The notes under the pieces were generated by a model that saw only the letters and a program-made list of their open reading frames with translations, made no database searches and was not told where the DNA came from. From Syntrophobacterales bacterium Delta_02 (lineage in GTDB: Bacteria > Desulfobacterota > Syntrophorhabdia > Syntrophorhabdales > Syntrophorhabdaceae): a DNA stretch of 64,000 nt. The stretch is from positions 31,278-95,277 of the forward strand of contig LVAA01000011.1 in the NCBI GenBank assembly GCA_001603955.1, given 5' to 3'. The position numbers were made by a program, and so were the translations under genes. This document shows, piece after piece, positions 1 through 10,096 of the stretch; position 1 is the first letter of the stretch, and the number at the start of each line of letters is the position of its first letter.

Positions 1-1186
1 GGGAGAGGAGAATGTCGAATGCCCTCTTCGCGAAGGACAGTTGCGGACGGCGGCCAAGCGCCCTGTAGTAATCCACCATGGCGGCGGTGACCTTCTCGCG
101 GGAGAACGTGGCAAGGGCAAAGGCGCGCGCGCGCTTTCCCATCCTTCCCGCCAGGGATGGGTCCTCGACGAACTTCATCATCTTGAGCATCAGGTCGTGG
201 TGGGAACCCATCTCGAAAAGCAAGCCCGTGACGCCCTCCTCGATGGCATCGGTGACACCGTATATCCTCGACCCTATGGAGGGAATACCCACAGCTGCCG
301 CCTCTATGACGACAAGTCCGAATCCCTCACGGTAGCTCGGCAGGCACAGGACGTCCGCCGCCGACATGAGCCTCTCGGGGGTGTCCGTGTGGCCCGTGAA
401 ATGCACCCTGTCGGCACACCGAGAGCATATGTCGAGGACCTTCTCCTTAATGTTCTCCTCGTCGGGACCGGCGAGGAGAAGACGGGTCTTTACAGGGCTT
501 GAAGCGCACACCCCGGCGAATGCCCGGGCAAGGTCAAGGACACCCTTATCCCTGTTCAGTCGTCCCAGGAAAAAAAAGACCATCTCATCGGGACCGATAC
601 CCCGCTCCCCCCTGAAGGTGTTTCTCGCCTCTTCGTCGAAATGGAACCTCCGGGGGTCGACACCGCACATGGACCCGTCCCCTATGACCGCCGACCTGTC
701 GCGTCCCACTATACCTTCGGCAATGAGGAACTCCCTCTGCGAAGGACTGTCGACGAGGACCTCCGTGGCGCAGCCGACGAGCACCCTGTCCATTATCTTG
801 AGGATGAACCGGTTGAGACCCCTCATGTTCTTCCATACCTGTCCCGTGAAGGTATGCACCCTGGTGCGCACACGCGCGGCGAAGGCGGCCGTCATGGCGA
901 GAAGCCCCGACTTGGGCATGATGGAATGCACTATGTCGAAACGTTCCTCCCTGAATATCCTGAATAGCGCAAGGAGCGCCTTCACGTCGTTGACAGGCGA
1001 TATGTCCCGCGGGATGGACAGGGGGATGACCTTCGCCCTGATGCCACGGGCCTCAAGGAACCGCGGGTCGTCGGTGGAACAGACGACGGAAAGTTCGAAG
1101 TCGTCCTGCAGGAGTTCCATGTGGTCAACGAGAAAGGCCTTGACGGACATCTCGAGGGTGGCGACGAAACAAACCTTCTTTCTCAT
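1..1186 (-). CDS. GT4-family glycosyltransferase, C-terminus truncated by window edge; may continue into a bacterial sugar transferase (monotopic PGT) domain
   Basis: Hand reverse translation gives MRKKVCFVATLEMSVKAFLVDHMELL...FFFLGRLNRDKGVLDLARAF...LCLPSYREGFGLVVIEAAAVGIPSIGSRIYGVTDAI...; reading frame open to base 1 and ends ...PQLSFAKRAFDILLS. Confidence 0.85.
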   Translation of the reverse strand, partial: MRKKVCFVATLEMSVKAFLVDHMELLQDDFELSVVCSTDDPRFLEARGIRAKVIPLSIPRDISPVNDVKALLALFRIFREERFDIVHSIMPKSGLLAMTAAFAARVRTRVHTFTGQVWKNMRGLNRFILKIMDRVLVGCATEVLVDSPSQREFLIAEGIVGRDRSAVIGDGSMCGVDPRRFHFDEEARNTFRGERGIGPDEMVFFFLGRLNRDKGVLDLARAFAGVCASSPVKTRLLLAGPDEENIKEKVLDICSRCADRVHFTGHTDTPERLMSAADVLCLPSYREGFGLVVIEAAAVGIPSIGSRIYGVTDAIEEGVTGLLFEMGSHHDLMLKMMKFVEDPSLAGRMGKRARAFALATFSREKVTAAMVDYYRALGRRPQLSFAKRAFDILLS

Positions 1187-1221
1187 CCTCACGCTCTCCG
1201 CCTTCCCTCCCATACCTCGCT

Positions 1222-2037
1222 TCAGCGGTTTCCCTCCTTCCGCCCGAAGGCCCTCCTGTGATGCATGAATAGCAGCGACGGGGGGACGAGACCGAGAAAC
1301 AGGGGCCTTGCCATGTAGATGAAAGCGTACCATTCGCCCGTCAATCTCTTTGCTATCCTGTACTTGACCCGAGCCTCTCCCCATCGGGCCGAAAACCCTT
1401 TCCTGCCGTAGCTCGAGGTGTCCCACCGGACCCCGTAGAGGAATTCCGGCACCGTGACAACCTTGCGGCCCCGGGCTACCAATCTCGTGAAGAGGTCATA
1501 GTCTTCCGCTATCCTCATGTCCTCGTCGTACAGGCCGGCATCCTTCAGGTCTCCCTTTCTGAACATGACCGAGGCATGGATGACCTGGGAGCCTTTCAAC
1601 CAATCCTTCATTTCCGGCTCCCTCGGAACCCTCAATTCCCCCCATGGAGTCCCGTCGCCATCAAGCAGCCGCGCGAAGCTTCCCACGGCGCAAACATCCG
1701 GGTGCGCGTCGAGATACCCCGCCTGACTCTGAAGTCTTTCGGGCATGGAGACATCATCGGCGTCCTGAACAGCTATGAGCTCGCCACGCGCCTTCCCGAT
1801 ACACCGGTTCCGGGAATATGCCGGGCCCCTGTTCGTCTCGTTCCTGATGAGGAGAAACCTCTCATCCCCGCCCACGAGGTCCTGGAGCACCTCCCATGTA
1901 CCGTCCCGGGATGCGTCGTCACAGATGATGCATTCCCAGTCCGTCAGGGTCTGCGCCCTGATGGAAGCAACGGCCGACGATACGATGGCCGCGCCATTGA
2001 AGACACAGGTGACGACGCTCACGCGGACCATTGACAC
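1222..2037 (-). CDS. GT2-family glycosyltransferase
   Basis: VSVVTCVFNGAAIVSSAVASIRAQTLTDWECIICDDASRDGTWEVL and AVQDADD motif. Confidence 0.9.
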   Translation of the reverse strand: MSMVRVSVVTCVFNGAAIVSSAVASIRAQTLTDWECIICDDASRDGTWEVLQDLVGGDERFLLIRNETNRGPAYSRNRCIGKARGELIAVQDADDVSMPERLQSQAGYLDAHPDVCAVGSFARLLDGDGTPWGELRVPREPEMKDWLKGSQVIHASVMFRKGDLKDAGLYDEDMRIAEDYDLFTRLVARGRKVVTVPEFLYGVRWDTSSYGRKGFSARWGEARVKYRIAKRLTGEWYAFIYMARPLFLGLVPPSLLFMHHRRAFGRKEGNR

Positions 2038-2079
2038 CGCGTCTTCCCGGCAACGGCTCCCGCTTGCGCGCAGCGCACC

Positions 2080-3582
2080 TTATCTGCGTATCCTGTAAAC
2101 GGCAAAGGAGTACTCCTTATAGTCCCGGAATTCCGGAAGATCCACCCTTTCCAGGCCCAGGTCGGCCGCGTGGTCCCTGAATCCCCTGACGCATTCATCG
2201 ATGGTCCTTTCGTCAACGACAAGGAAGCTGGCGCCGGAGGTCTTCAAAAAGGGGCCCAGCGCCGAATGATCGATGCCCGGTGGGATGTTGATGAAGTCCC
2301 CACCCTTGTAAAAGGTCAACCGGTTGATCCTCGGCTCCACGACAAAAGTTTCCTCTGAATATCCCGCTCGCTTGAGATAGACCCCGGCCGTTTTCAGCTC
2401 CATCTTGCCCCGGTCAGCTGACTGAAGCGTCTTGGGGATGATCGACAGGCAAACAAGAACAAGGAGCCAGACACCAACATGATGGGTGAGTTTCGGGTTC
2501 CAGCCCCTTTTCGCTGAGAGCCTTTCCACCCGCGAACTGAGCTCCCAGAAACCGATCGAAACCCACAGCAGCGAGGGGATCCCCATGAGAAGCCCATGCC
2601 TCGTACTCACATAGGAAACCTTGAAGGCGTACGAGAGTGTCAGGAGAAGATACACGCAGAACCATATCACGAAGAGTATCTCCTTTTCTGTATAGGGGAT
2701 GACCTTCCTTCTGACCATCCCGAAGAAAAGGAGCACGATCAAGACGACGTGAAAGGACCTGAAATATTTACAGGAGGTTTCCCAAAGGGAAGAAACATAG
2801 CGGTTGTTCGCGACCCGGGCGAAGAGCGACTTTCCTTCCCGTGAAGCCTTGGCGGCGTCCGCGGACGTTGCGCGGTGACTTTTTTCCAGCAGATCTGGTA
2901 TCTTTGTCCCTATTTGCCCGAATTCCCACTGCCCTGTCTTGCTCTTGACGAAATGCAGGGGCGCCATGAAGATGGCCGGGAAGGATACGAGGAAGACCAC
3001 GAGGAGACCAAGACACCACAGAACCTTTCTTTCGCGGTAAAGGAGGGTCCATGCCATCCAGAGGATGATGATCGGTATGAGGGCGAGGCCTTCCGTGCGG
3101 GTGAACGAGGCGAGTCCCGCAAAGAGGCTCGCAAGGACGATGAAGATCCATTTCCGTCCCTCTATACCCCTCCAGGCCGCCCAGAGGGACGCCAGGGAAC
3201 AGCACCAGAAGAGAGGCTCCCTGAGGACGTCCGAGGAATACTGGACGATACGCGGGCTCAATATGAAGAAAACCGACGCCACGACGGCGATCTTGACGTC
3301 GAAGATGCGCCTCAGGAGAAAGTAAAAGGGCAGGACCGCGAGCGAACCCAGGACCGCCGATGCCATCCTGCCCGCCGTTTCCCAATCGTGAAAGACCTTC
3401 TGGAACAGCAGGATGATGAAAGGGTACGTGCTATAAAAGCCGTCCTCGTAGACGGCCTTCCAGTTCCCGGCACCGATCAGCCTGGCTATCTTTATGTACA
3501 GGAGGCCATCGGGTGTGATCACGTCGGCCGTCACGACCATGTACACCCGCACGGCAAGGGCAAAGAGGAACAGGCACAGCAC
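2080..3582 (-). CDS. GT39/ArnT-like (GT-C) integral membrane glycosyltransferase
   Basis: Multi-TM protein; N-terminal loop DVITPDGLLYIKIARLIGAGNWKAVYEDGFYSTYPFII typical of GT39-like GT-C enzymes. Confidence 0.75.
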   Translation of the reverse strand: MLCLFLFALAVRVYMVVTADVITPDGLLYIKIARLIGAGNWKAVYEDGFYSTYPFIILLFQKVFHDWETAGRMASAVLGSLAVLPFYFLLRRIFDVKIAVVASVFFILSPRIVQYSSDVLREPLFWCCSLASLWAAWRGIEGRKWIFIVLASLFAGLASFTRTEGLALIPIIILWMAWTLLYRERKVLWCLGLLVVFLVSFPAIFMAPLHFVKSKTGQWEFGQIGTKIPDLLEKSHRATSADAAKASREGKSLFARVANNRYVSSLWETSCKYFRSFHVVLIVLLFFGMVRRKVIPYTEKEILFVIWFCVYLLLTLSYAFKVSYVSTRHGLLMGIPSLLWVSIGFWELSSRVERLSAKRGWNPKLTHHVGVWLLVLVCLSIIPKTLQSADRGKMELKTAGVYLKRAGYSEETFVVEPRINRLTFYKGGDFINIPPGIDHSALGPFLKTSGASFLVVDERTIDECVRGFRDHAADLGLERVDLPEFRDYKEYSFAVYRIRR

Positions 3583-3643
3583 TGTTCTGGCGCTCTGTCT
3601 TATCTCGCACCTCTTTGACGAAGCTTGAAGGGTTGCACGGGAC

Positions 3644-4393
3644 CTATCCTTTCCTCGCCTGAACGATTATGATCTCACCTTCCAGTACCTCCCGCGAGAA
3701 TAGGTCCTTGTCGTCAGGCGCCTTTCCCCGCGTGTTCCTGACGATCATGCGTCTTACGAGGGGATACAGGATACTCCACCTGCGGGCGCTGACATACCGG
3801 TTCGTGTGCACCCCTGTCACTTGCATACCCGCCTTCTCGAGGGCGTATCTCAGTTCCGTGAAGGTCATGGGGTTTATGTGCTGGTGATCGTATTCGGGGT
3901 GTCCGTGACGGAACTCCCGGGGCAGTTTGATGAAGCGAAAGAAGTCATGATACCCGTAGAACAGGAACCGCGTCCTGCTCTTGATGGACATGATGTTCGG
4001 CGTCGTGATGACAAGGGTCCCGCCAGACTTCAAGACCCGCGCGAATTCCCTCACGCACAGGAAAGGGTTCTCGAGATGCTCGATGCCCTCCACGCAGCTC
4101 ACATAGTCGAAGGAGGCCTCCCCGAAGGGGAGGACCCCGTTCAGGTCGACCTTCTTGAAGGGTACCTGCCCGTGAAGTCTGAAGAAATCCTCGTCGAGAT
4201 CGACGGCCGTGATCTCGTGAACGCCCATCAGCTGCTGCACCAGCACCCCCTCGCCGGCAGGGGCGTCAAGGAGCCTGCCACGGGGCATCCCCGCGAGGAT
4301 CGAGACAACCTTTTCCTGGGTACCGGGAGCGTTCTTGTCGACGAGCTGCGCTCCCTGACCATCCAACCGCGTTTTCTCAGTATCTTTCATCAC
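3644..4393 (-). CDS. class I SAM-dependent methyltransferase
   Basis: LLDAPAGEGVLVQQL...FDYVSCVEGIEHLENPFLCVREFARVLKSGGTLVITTPN. Confidence 0.85.
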   Translation of the reverse strand: MMKDTEKTRLDGQGAQLVDKNAPGTQEKVVSILAGMPRGRLLDAPAGEGVLVQQLMGVHEITAVDLDEDFFRLHGQVPFKKVDLNGVLPFGEASFDYVSCVEGIEHLENPFLCVREFARVLKSGGTLVITTPNIMSIKSRTRFLFYGYHDFFRFIKLPREFRHGHPEYDHQHINPMTFTELRYALEKAGMQVTGVHTNRYVSARRWSILYPLVRRMIVRNTRGKAPDDKDLFSREVLEGEIIIVQARKG

Positions 4394-4396
4394 CTT

Positions 4397-5503
4397 TCAT
4401 CCTTTACTCGCGTGCTCCCTGATGATCCCTTCCAGCTGCCTGCCCACGTTGCCAAGTCTGTACCGCGCCGACACCTCGAAACCCCTTTTGACCAATGCTG
4501 CCCGCAACGCGGGGTCGCCGGCGATATCCATGATCCCCTGCGCGATCGCCTGCGGTCTGTGCACATCGACAAAATAAGCGAAATCGTGGACATCATCAAA
4601 GGCGAAAAAGGGCGAGATCCTCGTCAGGATGACGGGGGTCCCCGTGCTCATCGCCTCGACGGGGGGCAGGCCGAAACCCTCTATCTCCGTCGAGGCGGCG
4701 ACGAGGACATGGCTCTCCCGGTAGAGGTCAGCCATCTCGGCCTCGGAGATCCTCACGAGGAACCTGTCTACGACGTTCTCACTCTTCTCTTTCTCGCCGA
4801 TGTCCGCCGGCGAGACCCGGGTGAGGTGGACCTTTCCACCCTGCCCTTTCAGAATGCGGACCGCCTCGAGGACGTCAGGTATCGCCTTGTACTCGATATT
4901 GTAGTTCCCTACCGACAGTATCTTCAAGGTACCGCCATAATCCAGGTCCCTCTCCTTCGGGCGGAAAACGTCCTGATCTATCCCGTTGGGCAGGAGGTAA
5001 CAGGAGGTGTGGTACCGGTTCTCGACGCCCCGTACGAGGTGAGGGGCGATCGCTATCTTCACCGTGGGAAGCTCGTAGAGCCTATCGAACCTCTTGAGCC
5101 TCGCCTTCCATTCCCTCTTCTTGTACCGGTACTTGAGTTTCGAAAGGATACCGCTGCCGCGGAAACGTTCGGGGATAACGGAGCCGTTGATCCGTTCCAG
5201 GACATAATCGGGCTCGAAACCCTGGAGAAAGTGGAAAAGAGGGATGCCCCTGCCCCTGGCCACGTCCCAGAGTTCCTCCACATCCTTGGGGGTTGTCACG
5301 ACGATGCCGTCCGCCTCGGGGATGGTCTTCTCATCGAAGGCGGGCACGACCTCCGGTTTCACCCGGAAACCCCATTCCTCATCGATGAACCGGGTGAGCA
5401 AATGGACCGTATGACCCATGTTCCTCAAAAGCTCGACATGCTGGAAGAAGACCTTGACACCTCCTGTCATCCCCACATGCCGTATCGCGTAGACCAGTTT
5501 CAT
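4397..5503 (-). CDS. GT4-family glycosyltransferase
   Basis: MKLVYAIRHVGMTGGVKVFFQHVELLRNMGHTVHLLTRF...LVAASTEIEGFGLPPVEAMSTGTPVILT; start placed at internal Met. Confidence 0.85.
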   Translation of the reverse strand: MKLVYAIRHVGMTGGVKVFFQHVELLRNMGHTVHLLTRFIDEEWGFRVKPEVVPAFDEKTIPEADGIVVTTPKDVEELWDVARGRGIPLFHFLQGFEPDYVLERINGSVIPERFRGSGILSKLKYRYKKREWKARLKRFDRLYELPTVKIAIAPHLVRGVENRYHTSCYLLPNGIDQDVFRPKERDLDYGGTLKILSVGNYNIEYKAIPDVLEAVRILKGQGGKVHLTRVSPADIGEKEKSENVVDRFLVRISEAEMADLYRESHVLVAASTEIEGFGLPPVEAMSTGTPVILTRISPFFAFDDVHDFAYFVDVHRPQAIAQGIMDIAGDPALRAALVKRGFEVSARYRLGNVGRQLEGIIREHASKG

Positions 5504-5522
5504 ACCTTTCCCGTTCTCTCCC

Positions 5523-6689
5523 TCACGCCGGACCGCCACCGTCCGCCGCGGCGTTCGAGGCAAGGATGTCGGCTATCCTCCGGGCGGCCTTACCGTCGCC
5601 ATAGGGATTCATCGCCTCTGCCATTCTCCTGTACGTGGCTCCGTCGTCCAGAAGCTCCGTCACTGAGGTCACGATCTTGTCCCTGTCGGTCCCGACCAAT
5701 CTCACGACGCCCGCCTCGACCCCTTCAGGCCTTTCCGTCACCTCCCTCATGACGAGGACCGGTTTGCCCAGGGACGGTGCCTCTTCCTGCACGCCCCCCG
5801 AATCGGTGAGGATCAGGTAGGACCTGTTCATGAGGAAGATGAACTGCTCGTACTCCACGGGCTCGATGAGGTGTATATTGGGGACGCCGCTTAAGATCTC
5901 CCTCACCGGACGCTGGACGCTGGGGTTGAGATGGACCGGATATATGATGTCCACATCGGGTCTCTCCCCGGCAATGGCCTTGAGGGCCATGCAGATATTC
6001 CGGAAGCCCGCCCCGAAGTTCTCGCGCCTGTGGCCCGTGACGAGAACCACCCTCCTGCCTTCGGGGAACCCGATACCCCACCGCTCCCTGAAACCCTCCA
6101 TCAGCGCCGTCCTTGCCGGCTCCGCCTCCTGCCTGTCCTTTATCATCATGAGTGCGTCGATGACGGTGTTCCCCGTCACCCATATCCTCTTCGGGTCCGT
6201 ACCCTCCCCGATGAGGTTCGAACGGCTCCATTCGGTGGGAGCGAAATGGAAATCGGCGACAACGCTCAGGAGTCTCCTGTTCACTTCCTCGGGAAAAGGG
6301 CTGTACTTGTTCCAGGTCCTCAAGCCCGCCTCGATGTGGCCGACGGGTATCCTGAGGTAATACGCGGCCAGGCCCGCGACGAATGCCGTCGTGGTATCGC
6401 CCTGGACAAGTACGACATCCGGCGCCGTCTCCTCCAGGACCTCCCTGAGTCCCGTCAGCGCATGCGCCGTGATATCGAAGAGGTTCTGGTTGTCCCTCAT
6501 GATATCGAGATCGTACCGGGGGCGGATATCGAATATGGACAGCACCTGGTCGAGCATGCGCCGGTGCTGCGCCGTTACGCAGGAGATCGTCGTGAACTGT
6601 GCCGGGCGCCCTTCCAGTTCCTTGATGACGGGGGCCATCTTGATGGCCTCCGGCCGGGTCCCGAATACGACTAGAACGGTGTGCGTCAT
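5523..6689 (-). CDS. wecB: UDP-N-acetylglucosamine 2-epimerase (non-hydrolysing)
   Basis: VLVVFGTRPEAIKMAPVIKEL; VQGDTTTAF; HIEAGLRT; TGHRRENFG; LTDSGGVQEEAPSLGKPVLVMREVTERPEG. Confidence 0.95.
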   Translation of the reverse strand: MTHTVLVVFGTRPEAIKMAPVIKELEGRPAQFTTISCVTAQHRRMLDQVLSIFDIRPRYDLDIMRDNQNLFDITAHALTGLREVLEETAPDVVLVQGDTTTAFVAGLAAYYLRIPVGHIEAGLRTWNKYSPFPEEVNRRLLSVVADFHFAPTEWSRSNLIGEGTDPKRIWVTGNTVIDALMMIKDRQEAEPARTALMEGFRERWGIGFPEGRRVVLVTGHRRENFGAGFRNICMALKAIAGERPDVDIIYPVHLNPSVQRPVREILSGVPNIHLIEPVEYEQFIFLMNRSYLILTDSGGVQEEAPSLGKPVLVMREVTERPEGVEAGVVRLVGTDRDKIVTSVTELLDDGATYRRMAEAMNPYGDGKAARRIADILASNAAADGGGPA

Positions 6690-7598
6690 CTACCTCGCTC
6701 CTTTTCGGAAAAGGAAGGGTGCCATCGCCATGAGGCAGCATACGGGGACAAGGGCAAGGGATTTCAACCGTATCGTCCTCGTGCCCGATCTTGCCGAGGC
6801 AAGGAAGAGCCTGAGCGCCTGCCCCACCGACCCCGTCCTCTGCCTTATCCTGCCCGTGATGTAATCCCTCTGCGCTGCGGCCTTCCTCCTGTCCTTCTCA
6901 TCGAGCATGCCGAGATACTTGTCGAAGATATAGTGCACGCAATGGATATGCCTCTCGTTGAAGGTGGAGAGGTTTCCCTCCCCAACCCAGTACGCACCGA
7001 GCCTTTCCCTGACGTAGACAAACCTCTCCGTCACCCTTGATATCTTGAGCCAGAGCTCGGCGTCCTCCATGGTATTGAGCGTGCTGTCCTCGGTGAGGCC
7101 CCCCACCCTCTCGAGGATGGCCTTTCGCACAGCGACCCCCGAGTTCGGCAGTGTGTTCCAGTTGACCATGAGGTCCACGAAGACGGGACGGGCAAGCTGC
7201 CTCCTCCAGTCCCTCATACCCTCCTTCCTGCCCTCGACGGAATGGATGTCGAGGTCATGGTAGATGACGTCGGCATCGGCGGTATGGGACCGGATCTCCT
7301 CGAGCTTGCGGGGATACCACCAGTCGTCGGAATCGAGGAAGGCAACGAACTCGCCCCGCGAGCGCCTGATACCCTCATTCCGGGAGGCGGCGATGATGCC
7401 GTTGTTCCTGAAGTTGACGAGATGGATGCGGTCGTCATGGAAGCCCTCGACGACTTCGACGGTGTTGTCCCCGGAGTAGTTGTTGACGACGATGGCCTCC
7501 CAGTCCGTGAAGGATTGGCCAAGGACCGAGGACAGGCATCTTCCGATGAGGTGACCGTGGTTGTACGTGGGTATGACGACGGAGAAAAGAGGGTCCAT
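6690..7598 (-). CDS. GT2-family glycosyltransferase
   Basis: MDPLFSVVIPTYNHGHLIGRCLSSVLGQSFTDWEAIVVNNYSGDNT...FLDSDDWW; track ORF 6690-8000 carries a spurious N-terminal extension. Confidence 0.9.
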   Translation of the reverse strand: MDPLFSVVIPTYNHGHLIGRCLSSVLGQSFTDWEAIVVNNYSGDNTVEVVEGFHDDRIHLVNFRNNGIIAASRNEGIRRSRGEFVAFLDSDDWWYPRKLEEIRSHTADADVIYHDLDIHSVEGRKEGMRDWRRQLARPVFVDLMVNWNTLPNSGVAVRKAILERVGGLTEDSTLNTMEDAELWLKISRVTERFVYVRERLGAYWVGEGNLSTFNERHIHCVHYIFDKYLGMLDEKDRRKAAAQRDYITGRIRQRTGSVGQALRLFLASARSGTRTIRLKSLALVPVCCLMAMAPFLFRKGAR

Positions 7599-7600
7599 CT

Positions 7601-8569
7601 TCACCCTTCTTCCCTGCGGCCGAAATGTGCCGCGCAGAACCGCAGGGTCGAGTCTATTTCCCCTTCCGCGTCTCCCGTCAGCGAGAAGCCGGTCTCCTTT
7701 ATCCTGTCTATCCGGTATTCGAGGTCCTCGGCCCTTTCTCCCGGGGCCGGATTGGGCCTCTCGAGGGGAGGCGTGTACCCGAGGGTAACCTCGCACCTTC
7801 TCGCTATGAGGTTCGCCATGTCCAGTATCGAAATAGGGTTCTCGCCGCCGAGGTTGAAAAGGCCATCCCCGCAATCCGGCGCCGCAACTCCCAGCATGTG
7901 GGCCACGGCGCGAGCGGTATCGTGGAGCGTTATGAAATCGCGCCTCTGCAGACCCGATGTCTTCAGGACCAGCCGTCCCGCTGCCACCGCCTGGCGGCAC
8001 AGGTCATTGACGACGAGGGTCCATCTGTCCGCATCGGGCGAGGCCGGCGCCCCGAAGCCATTCGACAGTCGCAGCACGATCCCTGTCAGCCTCCCCGTGT
8101 CGTGGGCGGCAAGGACGAAGTCCTCGGCCACCCTGTGGGTTATCGCGTAAGGGTGCCGGGATCTCGGAAGCGTCCCCTCCGTTATCACCCCGGCAAGCGG
8201 GCTGCCGTAGATGTGTATCGTGGAGAGGTAGATGAACCGCCTGACATTTCTCGTCCGGGCTGCCTCGAGGAGCCGCAAGGTCCCGAGACCGTTTACCTCG
8301 AGGGCTCTCTGCGGGTCCGAGGCGCTTTCCCCCTCGTTGACGGCAGCGAGGTGGACAACAGCGTCCATACCCCGGCAAGCATCGTCAAGGGAGAGGCGGG
8401 AGCCAAGATCCATGGCCGTCACCTTTCCCTCCCCGATCCATTCGGGGGGTTTTCTCCGTTCGTCACGGGTCCCGAGGTGGATGATGGCATCCGGATCCCG
8501 GGCCAGCAGTTTCGCGATCCTGCCGCCGAGGTATCCGAAGGCGCCTGTGATGAGGATATTCTTCTTCAT
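7601..8569 (-). CDS. NAD-dependent epimerase/dehydratase (extended SDR)
   Basis: ILITGAFGYLGGRIAKLL Rossmann motif, HLAAVNE, YAITHRVAED. Confidence 0.85.
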   Translation of the reverse strand: MKKNILITGAFGYLGGRIAKLLARDPDAIIHLGTRDERRKPPEWIGEGKVTAMDLGSRLSLDDACRGMDAVVHLAAVNEGESASDPQRALEVNGLGTLRLLEAARTRNVRRFIYLSTIHIYGSPLAGVITEGTLPRSRHPYAITHRVAEDFVLAAHDTGRLTGIVLRLSNGFGAPASPDADRWTLVVNDLCRQAVAAGRLVLKTSGLQRRDFITLHDTARAVAHMLGVAAPDCGDGLFNLGGENPISILDMANLIARRCEVTLGYTPPLERPNPAPGERAEDLEYRIDRIKETGFSLTGDAEGEIDSTLRFCAAHFGRREEG

Positions 8570-9015
8570 CCGTGTACAATGGCCCAGTCATAGGGGATAG
8601 ACGGGTCCGCCGGATCGAGCCTCTCTATCTCCGTCGGGTCATGGGCGATGGTCGCACAGTTCGCCACGATGGCCGTCTGTGTCCCTATGCCCTTGAACCC
8701 GTTCCAGATCATGGGAGGTATCGTAACGAGACAGTAGTTGTCGGGACCGAGGAAGATCTCCTGAACCTCGCCCCTCGTCGGGCTGCCCTCGCGGCCGTCG
8801 TAGAGGACGAGCTTTATGTTGCCCTGGGGGACGGCATAGTTGAGGGTCATGCGCTTGTGTATGTGCCACGCCTTCACTGCCCCCGGATAAACACAGGAGA
8901 AGTATATCTCCCCGAAGCCGATGAACGCCTCGGCGTCGCTCCTGAGCATGTGCATGACCTTTCCCCGTTCGTCGGGTATCTGCCTCAAGGGACTCACCTT
9001 CACACCGTCTATCAC
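8566..9015 (-). CDS. dTDP-4-dehydrorhamnose 3,5-epimerase-like (RmlC-type cupin)
   Basis: RGKVMHMLRSDAEAFIGFGEIYFSCVYPGAVKAWHIHKRMTLNYAVPQGNIKLVLYD; GTG start with GGAGGTGA RBS. Confidence 0.8.
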   Translation of the reverse strand: MIDGVKVSPLRQIPDERGKVMHMLRSDAEAFIGFGEIYFSCVYPGAVKAWHIHKRMTLNYAVPQGNIKLVLYDGREGSPTRGEVQEIFLGPDNYCLVTIPPMIWNGFKGIGTQTAIVANCATIAHDPTEIERLDPADPSIPYDWAIVHG

Positions 9016-9016
9016 G

Positions 9017-10096
9017 TCACTCACCTCCCATGTAGGCCGTGATCTGTTCCCTCGTCTTCGGAAGGGCCGGTTGCCCCCGCCAGACATCCCTGTACCACAC
9101 TGTGGTCTCGGCAACCGTCCTCTCGAAGTCCCATCTCGGATGCCAGTCAAGGCTGTAGAATGCCTTGTCGCAATTGAGATGGAGGAGTTTCGATTCGTAA
9201 GGTCCCTCGCTGCCGACGGCGGTTTCTATCCTCCCGTCCCCCCAGTGGGATATGATCCTCTCGGCAAGGTCGCGCACCGTGTTGACGGCGTTCCTGTCGG
9301 GCCCGAAGTTCCACGAACCCGAGTATGCCTTCGGCGAGGCGTGCAGCTTCGCCGCGAGGAGCATGTAGCCGGACAGGGGCTCCAGCACGTGCTGCCAGGG
9401 CCGCGTCGACGAGGGGTTGCGCAGGAAGATCGGCTCCCCTCTCTGGAGGGCCTTGATGGAATCGGGCACTATCCTGTCCTCCGACCAGTCTCCCCCGCCT
9501 ATGACATTCCCCGCCCGGACACTCCCTATGCCCACGTCTTCCCTGTCCTTGAAGAACGCCTGCATATACCCGAAAAAGACCATCTCCGCGGCCGCCTTCG
9601 ACGCGCTGTAGGGATCCCTCCCCCCGAGTTCGTCGGATTCCCGGTATCCCCACGTCCATTCCTTGTTGAGGTAACACTTGTCCGAAGTCACACAGATGAC
9701 AGACCGCAGCTTCGGCAGGCACCGCGCCACCTCGAGGACATTCACGAACCCTCCCACGTTGGTGTCGAAGGTATTTTTCGGCTCCTCGTAGGAGAGCCGC
9801 ACCAGTGCCTGGGCGGCCAGGTGGAATACGATCTCGGGGTCGAAATCGCTGAAGACCTTCCGCATCCCTTCGAAATCCCTCACATCACCGTCGACGTGCC
9901 GGATGACACCCTTGAGGCCGATGAGGTTGTAATGGTCGTTGTCGCGCTTTGGCGGCAGGGCGTAGCCCAAAACCTCGGCCCCGCACATGGACAGCCACAG
10001 GGCGAGCCATGACCCCTTGAAGCCGGTATCGCCCGTGACGACGACCCTCCGGCCGGCAAACAGGGAAAGATGGTCGCTCTCTACCATTTTACCCAT
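9017..10096 (-). CDS. rfbG: CDP-glucose 4,6-dehydratase
   Basis: RRVVVTGDTGFKGSWLALWL...HLAAQALVRLSYEEPKNTFDTNVGGFVNVLE...VTSDKCYLNKEW; adjacent to rfbF. Confidence 0.95.
   Translation of the reverse strand: MGKMVESDHLSLFAGRRVVVTGDTGFKGSWLALWLSMCGAEVLGYALPPKRDNDHYNLIGLKGVIRHVDGDVRDFEGMRKVFSDFDPEIVFHLAAQALVRLSYEEPKNTFDTNVGGFVNVLEVARCLPKLRSVICVTSDKCYLNKEWTWGYRESDELGGRDPYSASKAAAEMVFFGYMQAFFKDREDVGIGSVRAGNVIGGGDWSEDRIVPDSIKALQRGEPIFLRNPSSTRPWQHVLEPLSGYMLLAAKLHASPKAYSGSWNFGPDRNAVNTVRDLAERIISHWGDGRIETAVGSEGPYESKLLHLNCDKAFYSLDWHPRWDFERTVAETTVWYRDVWRGQPALPKTREQITAYMGGE

Noticed and set aside
366-1268. 300-aa + strand ORF
   Set aside because: Antisense to the GT4 gene that occupies 1-1186 on the minus strand but is missing from the track because it is open at the edge.
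3806-5752. 648-aa + strand ORF
   Set aside because: Antisense to clear methyltransferase, GT4 and wecB genes; low-complexity composition typical of high-GC shadow ORFs.
6690-8000. Full 436-aa GT2 ORF
   Set aside because: N-terminal ~133 aa is an off-frame read of the upstream epimerase gene; MDPLFSVVIPTYN start at 7598 is the real one.
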